Assembly: GCA_014904985.1 (NCBI GenBank)
Contig: MU128973.1
Span: 62,001-126,000 of the forward strand
DNA: 64,000 bases
Direction of reading: 5' to 3'
Source of the DNA: Hydnum rufescens UP504
Lineage: Eukaryota; Basidiomycota; Agaricomycetes; Cantharellales; Hydnaceae
Part shown: one piece after another, positions 1 through 10,759 of the stretch
Position numbering within the stretch: the stretch's first letter is position 1
How the letters are laid out: every line of letters starts with the position of its first letter
Notes under the pieces: model-generated
Databases searched by the model: none
What the model saw: the letters and a program-made list of their open reading frames with translations, nothing else
What the model was told of the DNA's origin: nothing
Made by a program: the position numbers and the translations under genes

Positions 1-1313
1 GTAGTACCACACACCCAAGGTGGCGGGTGTGTGGTACTTTATGTTCCCCATATATTGCCGACCGGGTTTCAATATGTGGGGTGGTGGGGGTTCTCGTGTT
101 GGTATTCATTCGCGTGAAAGGTGAAGACCTAATAGAAAAAAAAAGTTGGTCAGTTAAGAAATAAAGGCAGTGCAAAAAGAGCAGCTTTTGCTGCTCTTTT
201 TGCGCAGATGTATACACTGGGGGGACTCACCTTCTATAGAGAGCCACACCCCCGCCATAGTGGGTGTGCGGTTGGTGTGGCCACTCGTTGGGTGTGTTGT
301 CATCTGTTGTGGTCGCGTTGGTCGCATTTCTGTTTGTGGGTTTGGCTTGCGGGCATTTGTTCGGCGGTTTTGGAGTTGTGGGGTTTGGGGTTGAGGGGTT
401 TGGCTTGCGGGCCTTTGTTCAGTGGCTTTGGAGTCGCGGGGTTTGGCTCAGGTTTGGGGTCGTGGGGTTTGGCTCAGGTTTGGGGTCGCGGGGTTTGGCT
501 CGGGTTTGAGGTTGGGGGTTCACTAAGGTTCAAGTCCAAGATCTAGAAAAATAAGATGTTGTTAGTTAAAAATTAAAGCACCGCAAGAAGAGCAGCCTAC
601 GCTGCTCTTCTTGCACCATGAAATTTAAATTTAAAAAAAACTCATCTTATAGTACCACACACCCGCCGCAGCTGGTGTGTGGTTCCTGGGGCCATACGTT
701 GGGCACGTTCTCATCTGTTGTGTGCTCGTTTGATGTGTTGGCATCTGTCGCATCCTTGTTTGATGCACTGGCATCTGTCGCGTCCTTGTTTGATGCATTG
801 GTGTCTGTCGCATCCTCATTTGATGCACTGGCATCTGTTGCATCCTCGTTTGACACGTTGTCATTTGGCATGTTACTGTTTGCTGTATCGCCATTTAGGT
901 CCTTGTCATTTCACAGGGTTTTGTCAGACAACATGATCTGGAAGAATAAATGAGTGGTTAGTAAAAGTATTCAAAGCAGCGCAAAAAGAGCAGCTTTCGC
1001 TGCTCTTTTTGTGCCGTTGTATCTACTGATAAGGAAACTCACCTTATGACCATACACCCGCAACGGCGGGTGTGTGGTCATTTGCTTGCCTTTCCAGGCG
1101 GTTGTTTGTTGTGGTTGCGGAGTTGCAAGAAAGACACAGACTCAATGCTGGCAATTGCCGGCATGCAAAGAGCGCCCAAGTGCCGGCACTACAAGCACAA
1201 TACATGTTAATAGGAAGTATCTAGAAAAAAAATAAAGACTATATAGCGACTATTTTTGCAAAAAAAAAAAAAGGAAAAGGATGATGATAATAAGGAAGAG
1301 CCCAATAAGGCAT
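1..1313 (-). repeat. Left arm of palindromic intron-array element I
   Basis: Read on the minus strand this arm is a series of exon+intron modules pointing away from the centre at 1315. Intron-like units lie at 1042-938 (GTGAGT donor, CTAAC branch, CAG), 645-543 (donor ATGAGT, CTAAC, TAG) and 230-129 (GTGAGT, CTGAC, TAG), each about 100 nt. Each contains an almost perfect P1 hairpin (GCAAAAAGAGCAGC with its complement, near 980-1013, 581-615 and 172-204). Each exon ends with a P2 hairpin (ACCACACACCCGC type, near 1047-1080, 651-683, 241-273 and 4-37). The exon at about 690-937 contains 30-bp tandem repeats which, in one minus frame, give ten-residue units such as TDANASNKDA. The arm is homologous to the right arm of element III (13,520-14,957 plus 27,800 onward). 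The outer end lies beyond the window. I recognise no protein family, so this may be non-coding. Confidence 0.8.
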
Positions 1314-1426
1314 GACATGCCTTATTGGGCTCTTCCTTATTATCATCATCCTTTTCCTTTTTTTTTTGCAAAAATAGTCGCTATATAGTCTTTATTTTTT
1401 TTCTAGATACTTCCTATTAACATGTA
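1142..1426. repeat. Central palindrome of element I
   Basis: A nearly perfect inverted repeat centred at 1315 (ggcat-gac-atgcc). The left arm is about 1142-1313. The right arm runs 1317-1426 and, after the inserted Pogo element, continues at 4400-4471. The arms include the mirrored runs TAATAAGGAAGAGCCC and its complement, and a poly-A/poly-T stretch. It forms the divergent start point of the left and right arms. Confidence 0.85.
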
Positions 1427-1454
1427 CAGTCTTTGACCGGTCCTTGAGCCAGAC
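1427..1454 (+). repeat. Left TIR of the Pogo/Fot1 element
   Basis: Begins CAGTCTTTGACC and matches the reverse complement of 4372-4399. A nearby direct duplicate, GACCGGTCCTTGAGCC, follows immediately and may be a transposase-binding iteration. Confidence 0.9.
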
Positions 1455-1884
1455 CGGTCCTTGAGCCGACCCCCCATATCTTGGTTAATTCAAGAGATAT
1501 TTACTTGCTCTTTTGTGCATTGGGAAGGGGTGTATTAGTCTAGTTCATGTACCAAATTTGAAGCAAAACTGATGCGCAGAAAATTGGCAGTCAGGACCTT
1601 AATCATTTTGCAAGCAATTTTTGAGGAGACACAATTGTTCTACAAGTTTTTTTCCTGTTTCTCCCTTGTGTCAACCTCTGTAAACCCTCCAAAGACTTTG
1701 GTAGCATGTATAGCTACAATCTTTATTGTTGCCAGGAAGCACAGTTCTTTGTTGTGACGGAGAAAACACGGAAATAATAAAGGTGCAATCTCTGACAACA
1801 GCACTTCATCTCAATTGGCCTCGTGTCCCTTTCCACCCCCACAGTCACTGCATACTGCCTTCCTAAACTGGATGCATACTCCAT

Positions 1885-4209
1885 ATGACAAAACATGCAC
1901 TATCTGAAGAACAAAAAGCCCGTGTTGCCACTCGTATGCATGATGAAAAGCATAGTCATGCAGTGGATGCATATCATGCAGCAGCCGAGCAAGCCCACCT
2001 TGATGGAGGCAGTGTCCCCAGTATCCGCAACATGGCAAAGAAACTTGGGGTGGACAGGAGCACCCTTAAGCGACATCTTGAAGGGGGGAAAACAACAAGC
2101 AAGGTGAATGCGGACAAGAGTCACCTCAATCCAGATGAGAGTGAAGTACTTATTGACTTCATCCTCAAGATGGCTGATCATGGTTTTCCTTTGACTCATG
2201 AAAAGATTGCCACATATGCACTCGAGATTGCTAAAAAACGAAATCCCTCCCTCACCGAGCTTGGGAAGAACTGGGCTCGTCGGTTTGTCACCAAGCACAG
2301 TGACCGACTCACATCACTATGGAGCTCAGGCCTTGACACCGTCCGTGCTGCAGCCCTAAACCCTGAAAACACGAGGCACTACTATGATATGCTTGGAGGG
2401 GCCCTAAACAAATACCAATTTCGCAACTGTAATATTTACAATTTCGACGAGAGCGGCTATCCATTTGGGCCACCGGGCAAGGGATGTGTCATCGGTCATA
2501 AGGGATCAAAGCGTCAGAAAAAGCGATGCGGTGGTGACAAGGAAAATGTCACTGTACTTGCGACAATATGTGCAGATGGTACCTCAGTCCCACCTGTAGT
2601 CATCTTCAAGGGGGAGTACTTCATGAAGGACTGGGAACAGGAAAATCCTATTGAAGCCGCGTGTGTATAATAATTACCCATTCTTCGTGTCACTGATAGC
2701 TAGATATTCATCCAGATATTGCCGCTCCTCTAAGGGATGGACCGACAGTGAAATAGCAGTGGACTGGTTGCGATTTTTTGATGAGAAAACACGAGACAAG
2801 TTGGAGGAAGGCGAATACCGTCTCTTGCTACTTGATGGACACAGCACACACGAGTCAATCAAGTTTATTGACTATGCTGATGACCATAGGATTGTGGTTG
2901 TGTGCTTCCCATCACATTCGACACATGCTCTTCAACCCTGGATGTCATGGTCTTCTCTGTTGCAAAGCGTGCATGGGCAGATGAAGTACACGACTATGAG
3001 ACAACCACGGGGTTCAAGGTCATGAAGCAGACGTTCCTAAAAGTCTACGGAGCCGCTCATATCAAAGCCTTTACCCACGACAACATTCTTGCCTCCTTTT
3101 GAGAGACCGGCATTGTTCCCTTTGACCCGCAAGTGATCACGGTGCAACAAATGGCTCCGAGTGTCGAGCTAGCAGCCACTGGATCAATGCCCATTGATCC
3201 CCCATCCCCAGTCAAGCGCCTACTCAGAACCTACGGGCAGCTCCACAATGATGTCAGTAGTGCCTCCGCCACCCAAGAAACCCACTCACCATCACTCCCA
3301 TCACCTCCCACAATCCAAGATACTACGGCGGGCCCATCACTACAACCTATGGACCTGGATCCTGCTCTATTGCTACCATCAACTCCGGAAAGACTGAAAG
3401 ACTCATTTTTAAACTCCTCTGCTCATTTCCTGTTCAGCTCATCACCGTTGAAATCAACATCTGCACTACCTCCTTGGATATATCAAAAACATCCCATACC
3501 TGTTACTATTAACTGGAGCCGTGGAAATTCTCCTCCTCCTCCACCAGAGACTCGAACGAGGGAGGAGGTCCTGGAGGAAAATGAGGTCCTTCGCTCCTAC
3601 CTTCATGGTGCGAAGGAACAATTAGCTGCATATCGCACAGCCGTGGATGTGGGAAATGCCCAGCTTACTCTCGCCGGGATGCACCTAGACCGTACTCGCC
3701 GTCAGCTTGCTCACAAGGAGAACAAAAAAGGAGCCAACCATACGCGCATTAAAGCTAATGGTAAGAGCCGGATCTTAACCGATCCTGCTCTGCACGATGA
3801 AATTAGGGCGGCCGATACAAGACGGGAGCAAGTGAGTGCCATGAGGGTTGCTAGAGCCAAGAAGCGTCACATAGCAAAGCACCAGAATGCCAAAGCAGAT
3901 GCTCACCGGAAGGAGCGTGCCACAGCATGGGAGCAGGCAAAGGTGGAGAACGAACAGCTAGACAGGGAATGGAAGGCCACATGTGCCCAATGTCGCAGTG
4001 CCGGTGCCCGTCTGCCCCCAAAGCCCACAATGACGCTGCACAAGGATATCTTCGCCCAATTTGACCAAGACAAGGGGGTGGGAGTGGGCCAAGATGACGA
4101 TGGAGGGGTGGACAGTGATGAAAGAGATGAGGAATCGGGCTCCGAGGCTGAGAGCTGGGCTAGTGAACATGAGGATAACGTTGGAAACGAGTGGCTCAGC
4201 GACCGGTAA
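1885..4209 (+). pseudogene. Pogo/Fot1-like DD35D transposase, decayed
   Basis: Starts at ATG 1885. An N-terminal helix-turn-helix (IRNMAKKLGVDRSTLKRHL) is followed by a CENP-B type region (KNWARRFVTKHSDRL). Catalytic residues are visible: D1 in NFDESGYPFG, D2 in LLLDGHSTH and D3 in LDVMVF, with 35 residues between D2 and D3, the DD35D spacing of Pogo/Fot1. A short intron is inferred at 2661-2715 (GTGTGT...CTGAT...CAG); splicing it joins the frame into SKGWTDSEIAVDWL. A one-base frameshift at about 2936-2939 precedes D3, and TGA at 3100-3102 interrupts ASF-ETGIVPF, where Arg is usual. The C-terminal part (about 3133-4209) is proline-rich, then a long charged coiled coil ending in an acidic tail. 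The N-terminal two thirds are intact; as it stands the gene cannot give full-length protein. Confidence 0.88.
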
Positions 4210-4371
4210 TCCCGAAATCAACCCTACCTAGTAATAATCCCCCTTCTCACTCATTTTTAGCCTAATTACAATACTACTGCACACACTGCAGTATAAGACA
4301 CTACACTACACACTGAAAAAAATTGTGAGAAAATATATGCCAATTTGCCCTCTCCAATGCCCAATCTTGAA

Positions 4372-4399
4372 ATCTGGCTCAAGGACTGGTCAAAGACTG
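4372..4399 (-). repeat. Right TIR of the Pogo/Fot1 element
   Basis: Ends GGTCAAAGACTG, complementary to the left TIR, and is followed by the TA duplication at 4400-4401. Confidence 0.9.
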
Positions 4400-5858
4400 T
4401 ATTGTGCTTGTAGTGCCAGCACTTGGGCACTCTTTGCATGCCAGCAATTGCCAGCATTGAGTTGCATCTTACCCACCAAACAGGCCACCGTCTAGAAACG
4501 CAGGCCAATGACCACGCACCTGCAGCAGCGGGCGTGGTCATTCAAGGTAAGTTTTTCTTTTTACTGTAGTAGATACAACAGTGCAAAAAGAGCAGCGAAA
4601 GCTGCTCTTTTTGCGCTACTTTGAATTTCTTTACTGACCACCTTTCAATTAATTCTAGGTCAAGGCACGGCATCAAATGAACCCCCCCAATGAGACCTGA
4701 TCGGCCAGGGGCCCCAGCAGCAACACGCAAAACGAAATGAAGCCAAACCCAATGAAACAGCACCAAATGAAAACACGAGTGGCCATGCACCGCCCCAGGG
4801 GCCACGCGAACCGCACACCTGCTACGGTGGGTGTGTTGTTCTACATAAGATAAGTGCACCCCTACAGTGCAAAAAGAGCAGCAAATGCTGCTCTTTTTGT
4901 GCTGGTTTGAATGTTTAACTAACACATTTATTATTCTAGGTTATCACCTGACATGAAGACTTGCCAAACGAACCCCCCCCCACCCATAGAAATGACAATG
5001 CCCCCGCCAAACGAAAACCACAAATATGACTGGCCAAGGAATACCCACCAGACCAAACCCGGGAACAGGAACACACAACACAAGACCATGGAACCCCCAG
5101 ACAAACCACACCCACTTCGGCAGGTGTGTGACAATCTCAAGGTGAGTACCCCCCCACCTCTATTTACACCAAGGGAGCAGTGTACACTGCTCCTTTGGCA
5201 TAGCGTTCTTTTCTTTTTTACTAACGTATCATTTATTATTTTAGGTTGTCATCTGAACCTGTACCCCCACTGACTCCTAATCAAGACCTGCAACCCCACC
5301 ACGAGAACGGCAACCCACCCGCAAAACGAAACCCGAGAAATGAACCACCCGCCCAAATGACGATGTGTGCAAAACCCAATGCCTGACCGCAGTACAACTG
5401 AGTACCACACACCCACCAAAGTGGGTGTGTGGTACTACAAAGTTTTTTTTTTTTGAATTTCTATACATACAGCGATGCAAAAGGAGCAGTGCAAGCTGCT
5501 CCTTTTGCATGCCTTCAAATTTTTTTACTAACATATGCTATTATTGTAGGATCCAAACCAGAGCACCCAAAACGACGACCCACCCCAACAGCAACCTGCC
5601 CAACAGTGAAGGCCACGCCCCCGGTACCACACACCCGCTTGGGCGGGTGTGTGGTGGTACTAGGTATTTTTTTTTTGAATTTCTATACATACAGCGACAC
5701 AAAAGGAGCAGCGCAAGCTGCTCCTTTTGCATGCCTTCAAATTTTTTTTTTTACTAATGTATGCTATTATTGTAGGATCCAAGCCGGAGCGCCCAAAATG
5801 ACGACCCACCCCAACAGCAACCCACCCAATGGTGAAGGCCACACCCCCAGTACCACAC
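4400..5858 (+). repeat. Right arm of palindromic intron-array element I
   Basis: Plus-strand exon+intron modules running outward. Intron-like units: 4547-4658 (GTAAGT...CTGAC...TAG), 4850-4939 (ATAAGT donor...CTAAC...TAG), 5142-5244 (GTGAGT...CTAAC...TAG), about 5442-5549 (weak donor GTTTTT), and 5664-5775 (GTATTT...CTAAT...TAG). P1 hairpins sit inside each (near 4580, 4867, 5170, 5475, 5698). P2 hairpins close each exon (near 4510, 4811, 5104, 5402, 5624). Exons of about 110-200 bp contain stops in all frames or only short open frames, so coding is not supported. The sequence from 4400 to about 4930 is closely matched, inverted, by 12,640-12,060 in element III. The arm is cut at 5858 by element II and resumes at 11,075. 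Confidence 0.8.
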
Positions 5859-6070
5859 CAGGCTGGTCAGTCATATGGGGGACCTAATTTAGGTACCACT
5901 TTCGGGGCAGAAAATGGTACCTAATAGGTCCCCCAGACCTTACGGCCGAAATCAGGCAATTTCAATTCAGTTTTTTGGCCATCTGTCGGCCAATCCATGG
6001 CTGTGCTAGATTATATGCTTATTTATTATTATTTGTTTATTTATTATTATTATTATTACTACTATAATTA
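5859..6070 (+). repeat. Left terminal inverted repeat region of element II
   Basis: Contains TGGTCAGTCAT, then a small palindrome (GGGGGACCTAATTTAGGTACC ... GGTACCTAATAGGTCCCCC, about 5876-5935), GGCCGAAAT motifs and an AT-rich TTATTATTA run (about 6015-6085). It is matched in inverted order by 10,780-11,074. Confidence 0.7.
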
Positions 6071-6129
6071 TATACATATTATACTATATACCTATTATCC
6101 CCCCTGGGGTCTGCCACCACAGGGGGGCA

Positions 6130-7540
6130 TGGTTTATGCGGATCATGGTCACGCGCCCGCATTTACCCACCGTACCCTCCGCAGCGAGTGCGGTCGGGGG
6201 CTGGTTCCTTTTGGGCACTCCCTCGAGAGGGTCGGTCTTCATTTGTGGGGCTTCGTTCGCGGTTATCGTTCGCGGCGTCTCGTTCGGCGGGTTTCTGCTT
6301 GGGGGCTCGCGGGGGTTCTGGTTCAGGATCTACAGAAATAAATAATGAAATATTAGTACAACAGTAATGCAGCGCAAAAAGAGCAGCTTATGCTGCTCTT
6401 TTTGCGCCACAAGACTAAGAAATGAAATATAAAACATACCTTGTACCCCACACCCGCAGGTGTAGGGTACTGGGGCCGTGTACGTTGGTGCGTACATACG
6501 CCGGCTCGTACGCACGGCGGTTCGTACGGCCCCCCGTCGTTCGGGCGTCGATAGGCGGGGTTAGGGGGTTCTTTGTCGGTATTCGTTTCGTGAGGGGAGT
6601 TGAAACCTAGAAAATATTATTTTTAAATTAGTTAAGAAATAAGGACCACGCAAAAAGAGCAGCTTTCGCTGCTCTTTTTGCGTGGCTGTAGGTACTGGGG
6701 GGGGGGGCGGGAACTCACCTGGTATAGAACCACACACCCGCCGTTGCGGGTGTGTGATTCCTGGGGCGTTATTTGGCCTGGTCGCGCCCTCGTTTGGCAC
6801 GGTGCCGTATGTTGCGTCGTTGGCGTGTTGGCGTTTGGTGCATTGGCGTGGCGCGTTGGCGTGTGTCGCGTTGGCGTATGTCGCGTTGGCGTATGTCGCG
6901 TTGCCATGTTGCGTTGCCGTGTCGCGTTTCCGTGCGTCGCGTTGCTGTTTGGGCTCTCATCGTTGGACGAGGCCTCAATCTAAAATAAATAAAGAGATTA
7001 GTAAAATATTCCAAAGCAGCGCAAAAAGAGCAGCTTTCGCTGCTCTTTTTGCGCGGCTGTAGCTACTGGGGGGGGCGGGACTCACCTTATATAGGACCAC
7101 ACACCCGCCATGGCGGGTGTGTGGTTCGTGGGGCCCTCATTTGGCGCGTTGCCGTACGTTGCGTCCTCATTTGGCGCGTTGCCGTATGTTGCGTCCTCAT
7201 TTGGCGCGTTGCCGTATGTCGCGTCGTTTGGTGCGTTGCCGTGTGTCGCGTCGTTTGGCGCGTTGCCATTTGGCGCGTTGTCGTTTGCGCCCTCGTCACT
7301 TCGCGGGTTTTCGCCGTGCTTTGGACCAGGCTTCAATATAGAATAATAAAAGACGCGTTAGTATAAAATTTCAAAGCAGCGCAAAAAGAGCAGCTTTCGC
7401 TGCTCTTTTTGCGCCGTTGTATCTACTAGAAAAAATACTCACCTTGTGACCACACACCCGCAGCGGCGGGTGCGTGGTCGTGCGGTTGCCTTTTCGGGCA
7501 GTTGCTTGTTGTGGTTGCGGAGATAGGAAGCAAGATGCAG
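6130..7540 (-). repeat. Left arm of element II (outward exon+intron modules)
   Basis: Minus-strand modules. Introns: 7442 down to about 7342 (GTGAGT...CTAAC, acceptor mutated to TAT), 7085-6980 (GTGAGT...CTAAT...TAG), 6718-6607 (GTGAGT...CTAAT...TAG) and 6439-6330 (GTATGT...TAG). P1 hairpins lie near 7379, 7019, 6647 and 6372; P2 hairpins near 7446, 7095, 6728 and 6440. Exons are CpG-rich. The exon at about 7128-7340 has 30-bp tandem repeats (minus-frame units like GNAPNEDATY), and that at 6780-6940 has shorter CGCGTTGGCGTATGT-type units. The hairpins match element I, but the exon bodies form a distinct subfamily. Confidence 0.8.
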
Positions 7541-8189
7541 ATTCAACACCGGCAATTGCCGATACTCAAGAAGCGCCCAAGCGCTGGCGCTGCAAGCACA
7601 GTACACAATAGTACCAAGCATGTATATTATAAATAAATACTATATAATAAAAAATTGTCCAGGAAAACCCGAAGAAGAGGATGGTAATGAGTCAGAGGTC
7701 AATAAGGCATGAGATCGCTAATTACAGAGTGGATTGGGCCACTTCTACGCATCAGAATTGGCCCAAATTTGAATATAGTAGTGTTATATATACGCTCTAC
7801 ATGGGTGATTAATTATCTCGGACGATTTTCGCATTTTTCAATTTTTCACGCCTTCAATTCCCTAAATAGGGAATTGAAGGCGTGAAAAATTGAAAATGCG
7901 AAAATCGTCCGAGATAATTAATCGCCCATGTAGAGCGTATATATAACACTACTATATTCAAATTTGGGCCAATTCTGATGCGTAGAAGTGGCCCAATCCA
8001 CTCTGTAATTAGCGATCTCATGCCTTATTGACCTCTGACTCATTACCATCCTCTTCTTCGGGTTTTCCTGGACAATTTTTTATTATATAGTATTTATTTA
8101 TAATATACATGCTTGGTACTATTGTGTACTGTGCTTGCAGCGCCAGCGCTTGGGCGCTTCTTGAGTATCGGCAATTGCCGGTGTTGAAT
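7541..8189. repeat. Central palindrome of element II, arms about 323 bp
   Basis: Inverted repeat centred at about 7865 (cccta-aa-taggg). Arms 7541-7864 and 7867-8189 differ at only a few bases (for example GGGTGATT against its partner at the CGCCCATG site). Such near-identity, while the outer arms differ strongly, suggests recent duplication or ongoing gene conversion. The same sequence family forms the centre of element III. Confidence 0.92.
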
Positions 8190-10730
8190 TTCGAACTCTA
8201 CGCAGCCACACCCAGCAAGCGACCGCACGACCACGACACAACAGCAACAACAGCAACAACAGCAGCAACAGCAGCAACAGCAGCAACAGCAGCAACAGCT
8301 GCTGCAGCTGCTGCAGCTGCTGCAACAGCAGCAGCAACAGTGCACGACCGCGACCGCACGACCACGACCACACGACCACACACCCGCTGATGCGGGTGTG
8401 TGGTTATAAGGTAAGTTTTGTCTCAGTAAATACAATACCGCAAAAGAGTAGCGCAAGCTACTCTTTTTGCGCTGCCATGAATTTTTATACTAACGTAGCC
8501 TCTATTCCTCCAGATCAAAACCAAAACAACAAACGACAGGCCGCCCAATGAGTGAGCCCAGGAACCACACCCGCTGCGGCGGGTGTGGTTCTATTTAAGG
8601 TGAGTCTCCCCCCTAATAGATGCAGCAGCGCAAAAAGAGCAGCAAAAGCTGCTCTTTTTGCGTCGCTTTTAATTTTGTAACTAATTATATTTTATTCTAG
8701 GTATTGCCATAAATGAAGACCCAAGCAGCAAGCCCGCCCACAAAGGAGACCCGCGAACGAAGAGACGAACCACACACCCGCTACTGCGGGTGTGTGGTTC
8801 TATCTATACAAGGCATGTAACGCACCCCCAACGACGCAAAAAGAGCAGCGAAAGCTGCTCTTTTTGCATCGCTTTTAATTCTTTTTAACTAATGATTTTT
8901 TATTCTAGGTACAGTATTGTCACAAATGAAGACCGAAGACCCACGAAGCAAGCCCCCCACAACGATAACACGCCCGCAGAGGGGACCCCTGAACGACGAC
9001 GTGCCACACGAAGAGACGAACACGAGACGACACACCTGCTTCGGCGGGTGTGTGGTAATTTTAAGGTGAGCATATAACCACGCAAAAGGAGCAGCGTACG
9101 CTGCTCCTTTTGCGTGGCTTTTCTTTTTTCCTTTTTACTAACGTATTATACGTTATTTTAGGTTGTCTGAACCCACGACCCCACCAAGCAAACACACGAG
9201 AACGGCAACGGACCCGCCAAACGAAACCCGCGAGAGTTCAAACCCCCAACATGACGACCAAGCCCCGTACCGAGTACGAACCGCACGACCGCGGTACAAA
9301 CCAAGGACCACACCCACTTCGGTGGGTGTGGTCCTACAAGGTTTTTATTTTTTTTATTTGATTTCTATATGTACAACGACGCAAAAGGAGCAGCGTAAGC
9401 TGCTCCCTTTGCGTCACTTTGAATTTTTTTTACTAATCGACATTCTCACTCTAGGATCTGAACCGAGACCCGCGAAACAAAACACCCGCCCAAGTGACGA
9501 CCAGCCCCCCTGTACAGAACCAAGTACGCGACCAGGGTGCAAAGGGAGTACCACACACCCGCTTCGGCGGGGGTGTGGTACTAGTTCAGGTGAGTCCCCC
9601 CAATAGATACTGTGGCACAAAAAGAGCAGCGAAAGCTGCTCTTTTTGCGTCGCTTTTAATTTTTTAATTAATAAATCTTTACTCTAGGTATCACCACAAA
9701 TACAAATGAAGACCCACGGTGCGACCCCCACCCCCCCCGAACGATAACACGCCCGCGAACGACGACGCGCCAAACGAAGACACGGGACGACGCCAAAACC
9801 GGTACGAACCACACACCCGCCATCGCGGGTGTGTGGTTCTATACAAGGTAAGTAATGCACCCCCAAGGGCGCAAAAAGAGCAGCCTTGCTGCTCTTTTTG
9901 CGTCCATTTTTATTTTTAACTCACAAATTCATTATTCTAGGTTCTAGGTTCTCGCCTGAACCACCACCAAACGAAACCCCCCCCCCTTTGGAAATGACAA
10001 CGCACCCGCCAACGGAGAGTCCCAAACGCGACCCGCCAAACGAAACCCAGAAACGGGACGCACGACGCAAGGTCCAGGGACCCCGGACGAACCACACACC
10101 CGCTTCAGCGGGTGTGTGGCAATTTCAAGATAAGTAGGATCGCGCAAGAGGAGCAGCGTATGCTGCTCCTTTTGCGTGGCTTTCTTTTTTTATTTTTTCT
10201 TTACTAACACGTTATTTATTCCTAGATTTTCACCTGAGCCTACCACCCGCACTAACCCCCAAATCAAAGACCCGCGACCCCGCCGAAGACAGCCGTGAGA
10301 ACGGACGCCCGCGAACCCCCAAAATGACGCCCAGCCGGTACAAAACAGTACCACATACCCACTTCGGTGGGTGTGTGGTACTACAAAGGTTTTTTTTTCA
10401 AATTTCTATATGTGCAACGATGCAAAAGGAGCAGCACAAGCTGCTCCTTTTGCATCACTTCAATTTTTTTTTACTAACATACAGTATGATTCTAGGATCC
10501 AAACCCCCGAAATGACGACCTACCCCAACGGTGAAGTGCCAAGCCGCACTCCCGACCACACCCGCCCAAGCGGGTGTGGTACTACTACATAGTTTTTTGT
10601 TTTTAAGTTTCTACGGACGGTACCACACCCGCCTAAGTGGGTGTGGTGCCACTAGATAGTTTTTTTTAAATTTTATTTTAAATTTCTACGGATGGTACCA
10701 CACCTCAGTGAGTGTGGTGACTTTTTAAAT
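8190..10730 (+). repeat. Right arm of element II: nine consecutive intron-like modules
   Basis: The clearest module series in the window, on the plus strand. Introns: 8411-8513 (GTAAGT...CTAAC...CAG), 8600-8700 (GTGAGT...CTAAT...TAG), 8813-8908 (GCATGT...CTAAT...TAG), 9066-9161 (GTGAGC...CTAAC...TAG), 9341-9454 (GTTTTT...CTAAT...TAG), 9590-9687 (GTGAGT...TAATTAAT...TAG), 9848-9940 (GTAAGT...TTAACTCAC...TAG), 10,130-10,225 (ATAAGT...CTAAC...TAG) and 10,389-10,495 (GTTTTT...CTAAC...TAG). Each holds one P1 hairpin. Each exon (86-189 bp) ends with a P2 hairpin followed by about 5-13 nt and the donor. Several exons start with a shared ATGAAGACC-containing sequence. After 10,540, three P2 copies at about 65-bp spacing lack P1 and look like truncated modules. 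No conserved long reading frame runs across the exons. Confidence 0.85.
8239..8340. repeat. CAA/CAG-CTG microsatellite
   Basis: An interrupted run of CAACAG/CAGCAA units that flips to CTGCAG/GCTGCT in its middle, so it can fold back on itself. It is present only in the right arm of element II; the matching place in the left arm (about 7480-7540) lacks it. The antisense frame gives a meaningless poly-Cys or poly-Leu peptide. Confidence 0.9.
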
Positions 10731-10759
10731 AAATAAATAAATAAAAAATAAACAACTCA

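Larger units (their letters stand above)
1427..4399 (+). mobile_element. Pogo/Fot1-type DNA transposon with TA target duplication
   Basis: The element is bounded by 28-bp terminal inverted repeats starting CAGTCTTTGACC (1427-1454 and 4372-4399, few mismatches) and flanked by TA on both sides (1425-1426, 4400-4401), the target duplication of the Tc1/mariner-Pogo superfamily. It carries one transposase gene on the plus strand. The insertion splits the right half of the element I palindrome. An uninterrupted relative of the target (ACATG-TA-TTGTGCTTG) is present at about 13,801-13,817, so the insertion can be read directly. The copy is inactive by its transposase defects. Confidence 0.93.

Noticed and set aside
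8094..8456. Cysteine-rich, leucine-rich or alanine-rich small proteins
   Set aside because: Artefacts of the CAG/CTG microsatellite read in different frames.
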